The notes under the pieces were generated by a model, which saw only the letters and a program-made list of their open reading frames with translations, was not told the origin of the DNA and did not search any database. This document shows positions 1 through 7,653 of a stretch of 34,140 nt of DNA, piece by piece. Made by a program: the position numbers and the translations under genes. The stretch's first letter is position 1. Each line of letters starts with the position of its first letter. The DNA comes from Lysobacterales bacterium (GTDB taxonomy: Bacteria > Pseudomonadota > Gammaproteobacteria > Steroidobacterales > Steroidobacteraceae): assembly GCA_003819815.1 (NCBI GenBank), contig RPQJ01000027.1, positions 1-34,140 of the forward strand, written 5' to 3'.

Positions 1-1413
1 GTGATCGGCCCGTGGGTCTACCTGAGCGCCGTCTTCTACCTGCTCAATGTTGCCGTCTCGGTGCTCACCGCGAGCCCGCCGCTGTATCGCGGCTCGTTGC
101 TGGCACTGAACCTGCTGATGCTGGGCTCGCTGGCCTGGCTGTCGCTGGGACACCGTGCGCGCACGGCCGCGGGCGACGTCGGGGCGGTGGGAATCGACGG
201 CCTGGCGCGTTGGGCGCTCGGGGCCGCCGTACTGGCCCTGACGGTTTCCATCGGCGCCAACGTAGTCGGCAACGTTTCGCTTGCCGCCACGCTCACCGGC
301 GCCGTTCTCAACTCCAGCTACCTCGCGCTGGCGATCTACGTCGGCGCGACGGTGGTCGAGGCGCTGGCCAAGGTGCTGCTGGCCCGCCCGGCCGTGGTGG
401 CCCGGATCGGGCCGCGCGCGCGGGCGATGATCCCGACGATCACGCGGCTGTGGCGTCTGCTGCTGGTCGTCGCGTGGCTGATCTTCGCCTTGCAGGCATT
501 CCGGATCTACCGCCCGCTGCAGGGCGGACTGCTCTCGGTGCTGTCGTTCGAGATCAATCTCGGCGTGATGCGGTTCACGCTCGGCAGCCTCGTCTCAGGG
601 GTGATCGCCACCTGGGCAGCGTTCTGGATCGCTCGGTCGATCCGCGCCCTACTGGCCCACGACATCCTGCCGAGCCTGTCCGTGACACATGGCCTCGGCA
701 GCACCGTGTCGACGCTGAGCTATTACGCGGTGCTCTTCGTCGGCCTGTTCGCCGCCCTGGCGGCAGCCGGCTTCCAGGTCGGCGAACTGGCGCTGATCTT
801 CGGTGCGCTCAGCGTCGGCATCGGCTTCGGTCTGCAGGACGTGGTCCGGAACTTCGTCGCCGGCTTGATCCTGATGTTCGAGCGTCCGGTGCAGCCCGGG
901 GACGTGGTCGAGCTCGCGGGCATGCCGGCCACGGTGCGCGAGATCGGACTGCGTGCAACGACGGTGGCAACCTTCGACGGCGCGTCGGTGATCGTGCCCA
1001 ACGGCCTGCTGCTGGCCGACAAGATCTTCAACTGGTCGATCGCCGGCAACAGCCGCCGCATCCACGTCAACATCAGCACCGGCTACGAGGTCGCGCCCCA
1101 GCAGACGATCGAACTGCTGGAGAGGGTGGCGCGAGATCAGCAAGGCGTGGCCACCCTGCCGCCGCCGACCGCTTTGCTGACGGGCCTGATGCCCGGCGCC
1201 ATGGAATTCAACCTGCGCGCCTGGACGCGGCCCGACGCCGACTGGGTCAGCGTGCGCAGCGCACTGACGATCAAAGTCCGGGCCGCGCTGGACGAAGCAG
1301 GCATCCGCGTGCCGATGCCGCAGCGCGAATTCACGCTGCGTGCCATGTCGCCGCCGGCCGCGCCGGAGGCGGCGCCGCCGCCGTCGACCGACGGGGCAGC
1401 GCCCCCCCGCTGA
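1..1413 (+). CDS. MscS-family mechanosensitive ion channel (5' end may lie outside the window)
   Basis: Small-conductance mechanosensitive channel protein that would sit in the inner membrane and release solutes on hypo-osmotic shock. The first two thirds are a run of hydrophobic segments. The MscS core follows: a Gly/Ala-rich pore helix (GALSVGIGFGLQDVVRNF, about residues 269-286), then the beta domain with FERPVQPGDVVEL and the IVPNGLLLADKIFNWS motif around residue 330. The C-terminus is a Pro/Ala-rich tail. The frame is open from the first base, where a GTG stands, so the true start may be here or upstream. 470 residues are visible, longer than E. coli MscS (286), which fits the larger family members with extra N-terminal membrane helices. 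Family assignment is firm; the start is not. Confidence 0.88.
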   Translation: MIGPWVYLSAVFYLLNVAVSVLTASPPLYRGSLLALNLLMLGSLAWLSLGHRARTAAGDVGAVGIDGLARWALGAAVLALTVSIGANVVGNVSLAATLTGAVLNSSYLALAIYVGATVVEALAKVLLARPAVVARIGPRARAMIPTITRLWRLLLVVAWLIFALQAFRIYRPLQGGLLSVLSFEINLGVMRFTLGSLVSGVIATWAAFWIARSIRALLAHDILPSLSVTHGLGSTVSTLSYYAVLFVGLFAALAAAGFQVGELALIFGALSVGIGFGLQDVVRNFVAGLILMFERPVQPGDVVELAGMPATVREIGLRATTVATFDGASVIVPNGLLLADKIFNWSIAGNSRRIHVNISTGYEVAPQQTIELLERVARDQQGVATLPPPTALLTGLMPGAMEFNLRAWTRPDADWVSVRSALTIKVRAALDEAGIRVPMPQREFTLRAMSPPAAPEAAPPPSTDGAAPPR

Positions 1414-1603
1414 GAACGCGTCGCGCCGGACCGCATGCAGGCACTCCGCACCGGCGACGGGCAGCCACCGACCATGGCAGCGGCGCCCCGCGGTTCCTGC
1501 ACTGGTGGGCGTCGCCCGATGACCTGCGCAGCGCCATCCCGCGCTCCTTCACCAGCTTGACCGCCTCGAGCTTGAACTCCGGCGTGAATCTCCGTCTGCC
1601 CAT
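1331..1603 (-). pseudogene. truncated IS3 OrfA transposase reading frame
   Basis: Open frame of 90 codons. Only the first 23-27 residues resemble the OrfA helix-turn-helix of IS3-family transposases. The remainder is Arg/Ala/Pro-rich and lies antisense to the end of the MscS gene, so it is not a domain continuation. Nothing suggests a functional product. It is listed so that the N-terminal homology is not mistaken for an intact gene. Confidence 0.5.
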
Positions 1604-1673
1604 CTGACACCTCCGAGATCATCTTCCCACCTAATCTCGGTGTCAGGAAAACCGGGGCAAACCCAACTGGAAC
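1520..1673 (-). mobile_element. IS3-family insertion sequence remnant (5' end of orfA only)
   Basis: A reading frame starting at ATG 1603 on the minus strand begins MGRRRFTPEFKLEAVKLVKE, the typical N-terminus of IS3-family OrfA (helix-turn-helix) proteins. Similarity stops after about 23-27 residues (near 1525-1535), and no OrfB or catalytic DDE domain exists nearby, so the element is decayed. Upstream of the ATG, 1604-1619 and 1634-1646 form an imperfect inverted repeat (CTGACACC..CGAGAT), and GC-rich sequence to about 1673 probably holds the left terminal repeat. The right end is not recognisable, so the outer limits are approximate. It lies about 16 bp downstream of the 3' end of tRNA-Arg. 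Confidence 0.6.
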
Positions 1674-1688
1674 ACACCGTCGACAAGT

Positions 1689-1764
1689 TGGCGCCCCGGG
1701 CCGGAGTTGAACCGACGACCTACCGCTTAGGAGGCGGTTGCTCTATCCACTGAGCTACCGGGGC
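1689..1764 (-). tRNA. tRNA-Arg(CCU), CCA encoded
   Basis: Cloverleaf on the minus strand. The acceptor stem is GCCCCGG/CCGGGGC, with a D-arm starting TAGCTCAG. The anticodon stem is ACCGC/GCGGT and its loop CTCCTAA gives anticodon CCT. The T-arm contains GTTCAACTC, the discriminator is G, and the 3' CCA is encoded. The length is 76 nt including CCA. It reads the AGG codon, rare in a genome of this composition. A -10-like TAAACT lies at 1775-1780 on the same strand, without a convincing -35. The IS3 remnant begins just past its 3' end. Confidence 0.96.
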
Positions 1765-1857
1765 GCGCGCGGCAAGTTTAAAAGAAAACGGACCGCCCGG
1801 GACGCGCCGGATGCGGCCGGCCACGGGCCGGAGGCCCGGAAGCGGTCCGCGTCGTCC

Positions 1858-1886
1858 TTGACACGCCGACCCGCCCGCGATTCCAT
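1858..1886 (+). promoter_or_regulatory. candidate sigma-70 promoter for the M20 hydrolase-abgT pair
   Basis: A perfect -35 hexamer TTGACA (1858-1863) is followed after 17 bp by TTCCAT (1881-1886), a poor -10. It lies 45 bp before the hydrolase ATG, which has a purine-rich GAGG just upstream. The perfect -35 and correct spacing support it; the weak -10 keeps confidence low. Confidence 0.35.
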
Positions 1887-1931
1887 GCTGCCACCAAGCG
1901 GCCCGCGACAAGTGCTGCAGCAGAGGACGCC

Positions 1932-3143
1932 ATGACGCTCATCGAGCCGATCGTCGCCGCGGCGCCAGCGCTCACGGCGTTGCGCCGCGACCTGCACGCG
2001 CATCCGGAACTCTGCTACGAGGAGACGCGCACGTCGGACGTCGTGGCCCGCGCGCTCAAGGGCTGGGGAGTCGAGGTACATCGCGGTCTCGGCCGGACCG
2101 GAGTCGTCGGCGTGCTGCGCAACGGCACGTCGCCGCGCAGCGTCGGCCTGCGCGCCGACTTCGACGCATTGCCGATCACCGAGGAGAACCGCTTCCCGCA
2201 CGCGAGCCGTCATCCGGGCCGGATGCACGCCTGCGGGCACGACGGCCATACCGCGATGCTGCTCGGTGCGGCGCAGCACCTGGCGAGGCATCGGTCCTTC
2301 GACGGCACGATCTGTTTCGTCTTCCAGCCGGCGGAAGAAGGCGGCGCCGGTGCGCGCGCGATGATCGAGGACGGGCTGTTCGAACGCTTCCCCATGGAGG
2401 CGATCTTCGGCGCGCACAACTGGCCGGGCCTGCCCGCCGGGCAGTTCTCGCTGCGGAGCGGGCCCACGTTCGCGTCCAACAACGAATTCCACATCGAGAT
2501 CGTCGGCCGCGGCGGCCACGCGGCGATGCCGCACAACACGGTGGACCCGGTGCCCATCGCCTGTCAGGTCGTGCAGGGGTTCCAGACCATCCTCACGCGG
2601 AACGCGCACCCGCTCGACAGCGGCGTCATCTCCGTCACTACGATGCACGCGGGCGAGACGCACAACGTGATCCCGAATCGCTGCGTCCTCGGCGGCACCG
2701 TGCGCGCGTTCTCCCGGCCGCTCGTGGACCTGATCGAACAGCGGATGCGCACGATCGCCGAACGCACCTGCGCCGCCTACGAGGCCACTTGCGAGTTCTC
2801 GTTCCGGCGCGGCTATCCGGCCACGGTGAACCACGAGGCCGAGACTGCGTTCACGCGCGGGGTGCTCACGGACCTCGTCGGCCTCCAGAGCGTGCACGAA
2901 TTCCAGCCGACCATGGGCGCCGAGGACTTCAGTTATTTCCTCGAGCAACGGCCCGGCTGCTATTTCCTCATCGGCAACGGCGAAGGGATGCACCGTCCCG
3001 TGGACCATGGCGCGGGCCCCTGCCTGCTGCACAACCCGAGCTACGACTTCAACGATGAACTGATTCCGCTGGGAGCGACGATGTGGGTGCGCCTCGCCGA
3101 GGCGTGGCTCGCCCGGAATGCCGCCGCCCACCGGGCGGCCTGA
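1932..3143 (+). CDS. M20 family metallopeptidase / amidohydrolase (hippurate hydrolase type)
   Basis: Zinc-dependent amidohydrolase of the M20D group (hippurate hydrolase, N-acyl amino acid hydrolase, AbgB-like), expected to cleave an acyl or p-aminobenzoyl group from an amino acid in the cytoplasm. Visible motifs are the metal-binding ACGHDGH (about residues 98-104), the EEGGAGA stretch with the catalytic Glu pair, GAHNWPG, the dimerisation-domain RGGHAAMPH, and the C-terminal MGAEDFSYFLE. The length of 403 residues is normal. ATG 1932 follows a GAGG purine run. The AbgT transporter gene begins 2 bp after the stop, so the two are almost certainly co-transcribed and the context favours aminobenzoyl-glutamate or a related N-acyl amino acid as substrate. 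The exact substrate cannot be read from sequence. Confidence 0.93.
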   Translation: MTLIEPIVAAAPALTALRRDLHAHPELCYEETRTSDVVARALKGWGVEVHRGLGRTGVVGVLRNGTSPRSVGLRADFDALPITEENRFPHASRHPGRMHACGHDGHTAMLLGAAQHLARHRSFDGTICFVFQPAEEGGAGARAMIEDGLFERFPMEAIFGAHNWPGLPAGQFSLRSGPTFASNNEFHIEIVGRGGHAAMPHNTVDPVPIACQVVQGFQTILTRNAHPLDSGVISVTTMHAGETHNVIPNRCVLGGTVRAFSRPLVDLIEQRMRTIAERTCAAYEATCEFSFRRGYPATVNHEAETAFTRGVLTDLVGLQSVHEFQPTMGAEDFSYFLEQRPGCYFLIGNGEGMHRPVDHGAGPCLLHNPSYDFNDELIPLGATMWVRLAEAWLARNAAAHRAA

Positions 3144-3145
3144 GC

Positions 3146-4798
3146 GTGAGCACGATCCCGTCGGCGGGAACGCCGGGATCGGGTCGGTTCCTCGCCTGGG
3201 TCGAGCGCACGGGAAATCGCCTGCCCGACCCGGTCCTGATCTTCCTCGTGCTGATCGTCGTGGTGCTCGTGCTCAGCGTGGTCGGCGTCGCGGCCGGCTG
3301 GAACGCCGTGAACCCCGTCACCGGACAGACGCTCGCAGTCACGAGCCTGCTCTCGAGCGCGAGCCTCGAACGGCTGTTCGTCGAGATGCCGCGCACGTTC
3401 GTCGGCTTCCCGCCGCTCGGCTATGCGCTCCTCGTGATGTTCGGCGCGGGCATCGCGGAGCGCACCGGCCTCTTCGGCGCGGCGATGCGCGGCATCGTGC
3501 AGCTCGCGCCCGCGCGGCTGCTGACGCCGATCGTGCTGCTGGCGGGGATGCTCGGAAACCAGGCCGCGGATGCCGCGTTCGTGATCATGCCGCCGCTGGC
3601 CGCCGCCCTGTTCGCCGCGGCCGGCAGACATCCCCTGCTCGGGATCGCGGTGGCCTTCGCAGGGGTCGCGGGTGGCTTCTCGGCGAACCTGCTCCCCGGC
3701 AGCCTCGACGCGCTGCTGCTCGGCATGACCGAACCCGCCGCGCGCCTGCTGGTGCCGGACTGGCGCATGAACATTGCCGGCAACTGGTATTTCATCGCAG
3801 CCATGACGTTCATGTTCCTGCCCCTCGGGTGGTGGGTCGCCGAGCGCTACGTGGCGCCGCGGCTCGGCGCCTGGAACGGACCGGCGACGCCCTTCGCGCA
3901 CGCGGCGCAGAACGTCGAGACCGGCGGAGTGCCCCCCGGCACCGCGCCGGGCGGCCTGGGACGCGTGGTCAGCGCCGAGGCCGAGCGCCGCGGGCTGCGT
4001 GCCGCCCTGCTCGCCGCCGCGTGCGTCGTCGCGGTGTTTGCAGGCCTGGCGTGGCCCCTGCCCTGGTCCTCGGTCGCCGGAGGTGCGCCGCTGTTCGATG
4101 AGGCCGCCGCGGCGTCGGGGCGCATCGAGCAGGGCCTGCAGCCCCTGTTCCAGAGCCTGGTGGCCGCGTTCTTCCTGCTGTTCCTGGTCTCGGGCATCGC
4201 CTATGGACGCGCGACGGGCGTCAACCGCACCCATCGCGACGAGATCCGCATGATCAGCGAAGGCATGACGGACATGGCGTACTACCTCGTGCTCGCGTTC
4301 GTCGCCGGGCACTTCGTGGCGCTCTTCAACTGGTCGAACCTCGGCGCCATCTTCGCCATCCGCGGCGCCGCCGCGCTCGCCGCGACGGGATTGCCGGCAC
4401 CCGCCCTGCTTTGCGGCATCGTCGTGCTCGCGGCCATGATCAACCTGGCGATCGGATCCGCGAGCGCCAAGTGGGCGATGCTGGCCCCCGTGCTCGTGCC
4501 GATGCTCATGCTGCTCGGCGTCTCTCCGGAAATGACGACCGCCGCCTTCCGCATGGGCGACAGCGTGACCAATCCCATCACGCCGCTGATGGTCTACTTC
4601 CCGCTGGTGCTGATGTTCTGCCAGCGCTGGGACCCCCGCTTCGGCATGGGCGGGCTGATCGCGACGATGCTGCCCTTCTCGACCGTATTCCTGCTTGCAG
4701 GGCTCGTGATGACCGCCGCATGGGCGATCCTCGAGTTGCCGCTCGGACCCGGAGCGGTCGTGCAGTACGCGTTGCCGACGCTCTCAGGCCCCCCCTGA
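3146..4798 (+). CDS. AbgT family (p-aminobenzoyl-glutamate) transporter
   Basis: Polytopic inner-membrane protein of the AbgT family. E. coli AbgT imports p-aminobenzoyl-glutamate, while some relatives such as MtrF export sulfonamides. About a dozen hydrophobic segments are visible. The family hallmarks are the N-terminal RTGNRLPDPVLIFL segment, GNQAADAAFVIMPPLAAALF, and the C-terminal GSASAKWAMLAPVLVPM followed by GDSVTNPITPLMVYFPLV. The GTG at 3146 is chosen because it lies 2 bp after the hydrolase stop and gives 550 residues (family usually about 500-530); an upstream frame extension would overlap the hydrolase. Co-location with an M20 hydrolase mirrors the E. coli abgABT arrangement, with one hydrolase subunit instead of two. 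The direction of transport is inferred from that pairing. Confidence 0.93.
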   Translation: MSTIPSAGTPGSGRFLAWVERTGNRLPDPVLIFLVLIVVVLVLSVVGVAAGWNAVNPVTGQTLAVTSLLSSASLERLFVEMPRTFVGFPPLGYALLVMFGAGIAERTGLFGAAMRGIVQLAPARLLTPIVLLAGMLGNQAADAAFVIMPPLAAALFAAAGRHPLLGIAVAFAGVAGGFSANLLPGSLDALLLGMTEPAARLLVPDWRMNIAGNWYFIAAMTFMFLPLGWWVAERYVAPRLGAWNGPATPFAHAAQNVETGGVPPGTAPGGLGRVVSAEAERRGLRAALLAAACVVAVFAGLAWPLPWSSVAGGAPLFDEAAAASGRIEQGLQPLFQSLVAAFFLLFLVSGIAYGRATGVNRTHRDEIRMISEGMTDMAYYLVLAFVAGHFVALFNWSNLGAIFAIRGAAALAATGLPAPALLCGIVVLAAMINLAIGSASAKWAMLAPVLVPMLMLLGVSPEMTTAAFRMGDSVTNPITPLMVYFPLVLMFCQRWDPRFGMGGLIATMLPFSTVFLLAGLVMTAAWAILELPLGPGAVVQYALPTLSGPP

Positions 4799-4810
4799 TC
4801 CGGCGCACCC

Positions 4811-4845
4811 AAAAAAAACACGGCCGGGTGCGGACCCGGCCGTGT
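4811..4845 (-). terminator. strong intrinsic terminator of tRNA-Ala
   Basis: A perfect 12-bp stem (4818-4829 with 4834-4845, arm ACACGGCCGGGT) has a 4-nt loop and is followed on the minus strand by a run of eight T (complement of 4811-4818). It lies 10 bp past the 3' end of tRNA-Ala and 13 bp past the stop of the convergent abgT-type gene. It can therefore also stop plus-strand transcription, though there the T-run is missing. Confidence 0.92.
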
Positions 4846-4854
4846 TCTGTTGCG

Positions 4855-4930
<76 letters not shown>

Positions 4931-4944
4931 ACGCGAGGGCGCGC

Positions 4945-4972
4945 ATTGTAGCACCGGCCCCCGGCCCCGCAA
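4945..4972 (-). promoter_or_regulatory. promoter of tRNA-Ala(CGC)
   Basis: On the minus strand, -35 TTGCGG (4972-4967) and -10 TACAAT (4950-4945) are separated by 16 bp. The predicted start site is near 4938, about 8 nt before the mature tRNA 5' end. Below the -10 the sequence is GC-rich, as expected of a stringently controlled stable-RNA promoter, but this was not tested. Confidence 0.7.
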
Positions 4973-5002
4973 CCCGACTCTACGCGGGTATCATCCGCCG
5001 TC

Positions 5003-5485
5003 ATGTCAGTCACCGTCCGCCCTGCCCGCGCGAGCGACGCCGGGTTCATCGCGCGCAACAACGTCGCCATGGCGCTCGAGGCCGAGCACAAGGTGCTCGA
5101 TCCCTCGATCGCCGCCGCGGGCGTCGCCAACGCGCTCGCGGACGACTCGAAGGGTCGCTATTTCGTCGCGGAACGCGACGGCGCGGCGGTCGGCCAGCTC
5201 ATGATCACGTACGAGTGGAGCGACTGGCGCAACGGCACGTTCTGGTGGATCCAGAGCGTCTACGTGCTGCCCGAGGCGCGTCGCAGCGGCGTGTTCCGGA
5301 CTCTCTTCGAGTACCTTGCGCAGGCGGCACGGCGCGACCCGTCGGTGTGCGGCATCCGGCTCTACGTCGATCACGACAACGAACGCGCGCAGGCGACCTA
5401 CCGGGGCTGCGGGCTCACGGATGCCGGCTACCGCGTGATGGAAATCGACTATTCAGGCGCGGTCCGCGCCCCTGACGGAGGCTGA
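5003..5485 (+). CDS. GNAT family N-acetyltransferase
   Basis: Single-domain acetyltransferase of 160 residues using acetyl-CoA. The fold shows as an N-terminal beta-alpha segment (VTVRPARASDAGFIARNN), the central strand WWIQSVYVLPEARRSGVFRT carrying the acetyl-CoA pyrophosphate loop (R-R-S-G-V-F, a variant of R/Q-x-x-G-x-G/A), and the C-terminal YVDHDNERAQATYRGCGL motif. The acceptor substrate cannot be told. A -10-like TATCAT at 4989-4994 ends only 8 bp before the ATG and no Shine-Dalgarno sequence is visible, so the mRNA may be nearly leaderless. The peroxiredoxin gene starts 2 bp after the stop, so the two are probably one transcription unit. Confidence 0.88.
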   Translation: MSVTVRPARASDAGFIARNNVAMALEAEHKVLDPSIAAAGVANALADDSKGRYFVAERDGAAVGQLMITYEWSDWRNGTFWWIQSVYVLPEARRSGVFRTLFEYLAQAARRDPSVCGIRLYVDHDNERAQATYRGCGLTDAGYRVMEIDYSGAVRAPDGG

Positions 5486-5487
5486 CC

Positions 5488-5949
5488 ATGCTGGAAAGTG
5501 GCAAGCGGGCGCCGGACTTCGAGCTGTCGGACCAGGACGGCCAGCGCCACACACTGCAGTCGCTGCTCGCGGACGGCCCGCTGATCCTCTACTTCTATCC
5601 GGCCGATTTCACGCCGGGATGCACGAAAGAGGCCTGCAGCTTCCGTGACCTGCACCAGGAACTGCAGAAGGCCCGGCTGCGGGTGGTCGGCGTAAGCCCG
5701 CAGGACGTGGCCTCGCATCGACGCTTCGCGGAGGAGCACGGACTCAACTTCACACTGCTTGCCGATCCGGGCAAGCGCACGGTCAAGGCCTACGGCGTCG
5801 ATGGTCCGCTCGGGATCGGCGTGCGCCGGGGCACGTACCTGATCGCACGCGACGGGACGATCATCGACTCGGTGCTTGCGGACCTGCGCATCGGTGCGCA
5901 CGAGGCCTTCGTCAGGAAAGCGATCGAAAGCGGCGCAAAACTCAAATAA
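5488..5949 (+). CDS. thioredoxin-dependent peroxiredoxin, Bcp/PrxQ type (two-cysteine)
   Basis: Reduces hydrogen peroxide and organic hydroperoxides in the cytoplasm with thioredoxin as electron donor. It has 153 residues, the normal family length. The active-site segment YFYPADFTPGCTKEAC contains the peroxidatic Cys45 and, five residues later, the resolving Cys50, exactly the spacing of E. coli Bcp. The downstream ADPGKRTVKAYGV segment is also family-typical. ATG 5488 has AGG purines just upstream within the end of the GNAT gene. A second bcp paralogue at 9462 lacks the Cys at +5, so this copy is the canonical atypical 2-Cys enzyme of the pair. Confidence 0.93.
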   Translation: MLESGKRAPDFELSDQDGQRHTLQSLLADGPLILYFYPADFTPGCTKEACSFRDLHQELQKARLRVVGVSPQDVASHRRFAEEHGLNFTLLADPGKRTVKAYGVDGPLGIGVRRGTYLIARDGTIIDSVLADLRIGAHEAFVRKAIESGAKLK

Positions 5950-5980
5950 AAACAATGATTAACAAGACATTTAGAAACGG

Positions 5981-6577
5981 TCACTGAGATTTAGTGGGCT
6001 CCTTCGCCGGACGCGGCGGAGCCCCGTATCGCAGCCTTACGACCTGGGGTTGCCCTGGCGAGGGCACCACGATCACCTGTATCGAACCGAAGTCCGCCTC
6101 CTCGTACCGCAGCCGTTCGACGCCGAGCTGCCGCGCCACGCTGGGAAGCGTGCTCGCATAGCCCACGACGACGACGGTCTCGCCCCGGTGCTCGCGCCGC
6201 AGGCGGCTCGCAAGCCCGGGCCAGTCACTGCCTGCGATCAGGTTGATCGGCAGCTTGAACTGGTTCGCGACGGATGCCGCCGTCTGCTGGGCGCGCCGCG
6301 TGTCCGCCGAGTACAGGTGGTCGACCTGTCTGCCGGGCAGCGCATCGCTCAGGAACGGCCCGAGCAGGGCCGCGCGGGCCTCGCCTGCGGAACCCAGCTC
6401 GGGATCGCCGATCTCCGGGTTGGCGGTCTCCGCGTGGCGCACGAGGATGATGGTGGTCGTGCTCGCCCAGGTGCCGAGCCACGCAATGCCCAGGCCGGCC
6501 GCGATCACCACGACGAGCGGCAGCAGCAGCGGCGCGAGCATCGGCTGACGGCGCAGGCGGGTCAGCGGATCGGTCAT
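5981..6577 (-). CDS. membrane-anchored histidine phosphatase-like protein with altered active site
   Basis: 198 residues with one N-terminal membrane segment (about residues 14-37), then a phosphoglycerate-mutase/SixA-type domain beginning ILVRHAETANPE with the phospho-accepting His48. The usual second catalytic His of this superfamily, in a GHSxT/GHNxT motif, is Tyr140 here (VVVVGYASTLPS). The YSADTRRAQQTA motif with its Arg is kept. The domain may therefore be catalytically impaired or serve as a binding module. ATG 6577 is chosen because it lies 7 bp after the apbE stop and gives a clean membrane anchor; longer upstream extensions are Arg-rich and overlap apbE. It is likely co-transcribed with apbE. 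Substrate unknown. Confidence 0.82.
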   Translation of the reverse strand: MTDPLTRLRRQPMLAPLLLPLVVVIAAGLGIAWLGTWASTTTIILVRHAETANPEIGDPELGSAGEARAALLGPFLSDALPGRQVDHLYSADTRRAQQTAASVANQFKLPINLIAGSDWPGLASRLRREHRGETVVVVGYASTLPSVARQLGVERLRYEEADFGSIQVIVVPSPGQPQVVRLRYGAPPRPAKEPTKSQ

Positions 6578-6584
6578 GTCGCGA

Positions 6585-7628
6585 TCATAGCCGCGGCCGC
6601 AGCGGCCGTCGCCAGACGGTGAACTCGGGGGTTGCATATTCCCGCCAGCCGCCGTCCAGGGTCCGCTCGACGAAGAGCGCCGCAATGCGGTGTTCGCGGG
6701 CGTACGCGGCGCCCGCCTCGGGCCCGAGCACCATGAGCGCCGTCGCGTACGCATCGGCACGCGCCGCCGTGGAGGCGACGACGGTGACCGAGGCGAGCGA
6801 GTGCGTGACCGGCCTGCCCGTGCGTGGATCGATGGTGTGCGAGACCCGCACCCCGCCCTGCAACCGGAAGTCGCGGTAGTCGCCGGAAGTCGACACGGCA
6901 CGTCCGTCGAGCTCGACCAGCGCGTACGGTCGCCGCTCCGCTGCCGAAGGCGCTTCGACGGCGACCCGCCACGGACGACCCGCCGGGCTGCGGCCGCGGG
7001 CCCGCACCTCGCCGCCGATCTCGACGAGATAGTCCGTCACGGCGAGCGCCTCGAGCCCGGCGGCGATGTGATCGACCACGAGGCCGGGCGCGATGCCGTC
7101 GAGATCGATCTCGACTCCCTCGATCGAACGGCGCAGGGCCGCCGGCTCCTGCCGCACCTCGAGCCGGGTGTAACCGGCACGCGACAGCAATCCACTGATC
7201 TCGGCCGGCGACGGCGTCGCGCCCGGCGTGGCCCCGGCCCCGAAACCCCAGGCGCGCACGAGCGGGGCCACGGTGACGTCGAATGCCCCGCTGGTTTCCA
7301 CGCTCAGGTCGTGCGCGAGCGCGGCGGCGGCCGCAAGTCCGGGTGGGACGGGCTGCCAGTCGGTGCCCGGCGTTGCGTTGAACCGCGCGGCAGCCCCGCC
7401 CGGGTGCCACGTCGAGAGATTCGCGTGCGCGGCGTCGAGCTCGCGCCGGATGAGCCGCTCGACGTCTGCTCCGGACACGCCCGGCGGCAGGCGCGCCGCG
7501 ACGACCTCGTACGTCGAGCCCATCGTGTCGCCGGCATAACGCGCCGGCGCAGGCGTACAGGCCGTGACGGAGAGGAGCAGCGCGAGGAAGCACGAGCCTC
7601 GTGGGTTCTTCCCCACCCTCGGCACCAT
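6585..7628 (-). CDS. apbE: FAD:protein FMN transferase, lipoprotein
   Basis: ApbE transfers FMN from FAD to Thr residues of Rnf/Nqr-type subunits on the periplasmic side of the inner membrane. Visible: a lipoprotein signal peptide (about residues 1-23) with lipobox V-T-A-C24, GDTMGSTYEV, HANLSTWHPGG, TSGAFDVTVAPLVRAWGFG, the VEIGGEVRARG loop, and the metal-binding IDPRTGRPVTHSLASVTVVA. The usual GIAKG motif reads GIAPG, with Pro181 replacing the Lys. From ATG 7628 the protein has 347 residues, like E. coli ApbE (351). That ATG lies inside the 63-bp duplicated unit. An identical in-frame ATG sits 120 bp upstream in the second copy, and the frame stays open on through the tRNA-Ser gene, so the start needs experimental confirmation. 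The phosphatase-like gene follows after 7 bp. Confidence 0.9.
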   Translation of the reverse strand: MVPRVGKNPRGSCFLALLLSVTACTPAPARYAGDTMGSTYEVVAARLPPGVSGADVERLIRRELDAAHANLSTWHPGGAAARFNATPGTDWQPVPPGLAAAAALAHDLSVETSGAFDVTVAPLVRAWGFGAGATPGATPSPAEISGLLSRAGYTRLEVRQEPAALRRSIEGVEIDLDGIAPGLVVDHIAAGLEALAVTDYLVEIGGEVRARGRSPAGRPWRVAVEAPSAAERRPYALVELDGRAVSTSGDYRDFRLQGGVRVSHTIDPRTGRPVTHSLASVTVVASTAARADAYATALMVLGPEAGAAYAREHRIAALFVERTLDGGWREYATPEFTVWRRPLRPRL

Positions 7629-7653
7629 GAACGCAAACGCCCCTTGCGGGGCG
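7591..7653. repeat. 63-bp direct repeat, copy 1 (contains the apbE start codon)
   Basis: Identical over 63 bp to 7711-7773, with a 120-bp period. On the plus strand it reads like a tRNA 3' end: a T-arm-like hairpin GTGGG/CCCAC, acceptor-like CCTCGGC, then ACCA, then a spacer and the hairpin CGCCCC-TTGC-GGGGCG. On the minus strand it supplies the apbE ATG (7628-7626), and a GGGG run in the hairpin arm is the only Shine-Dalgarno-like sequence upstream of that ATG. Confidence 0.95.

Noticed and set aside
1898-1940. Alternative upstream start for the M20 hydrolase
   Set aside because: No in-frame start with better spacing was found, and homology begins right after ATG 1932.
5950-5980. AT-rich 31-bp spacer between convergent genes
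   Set aside because: Clearly lower in G+C than its surroundings but has only a 4-bp hairpin near 5982-5996 and no recognisable site; probably an ordinary convergent gap.
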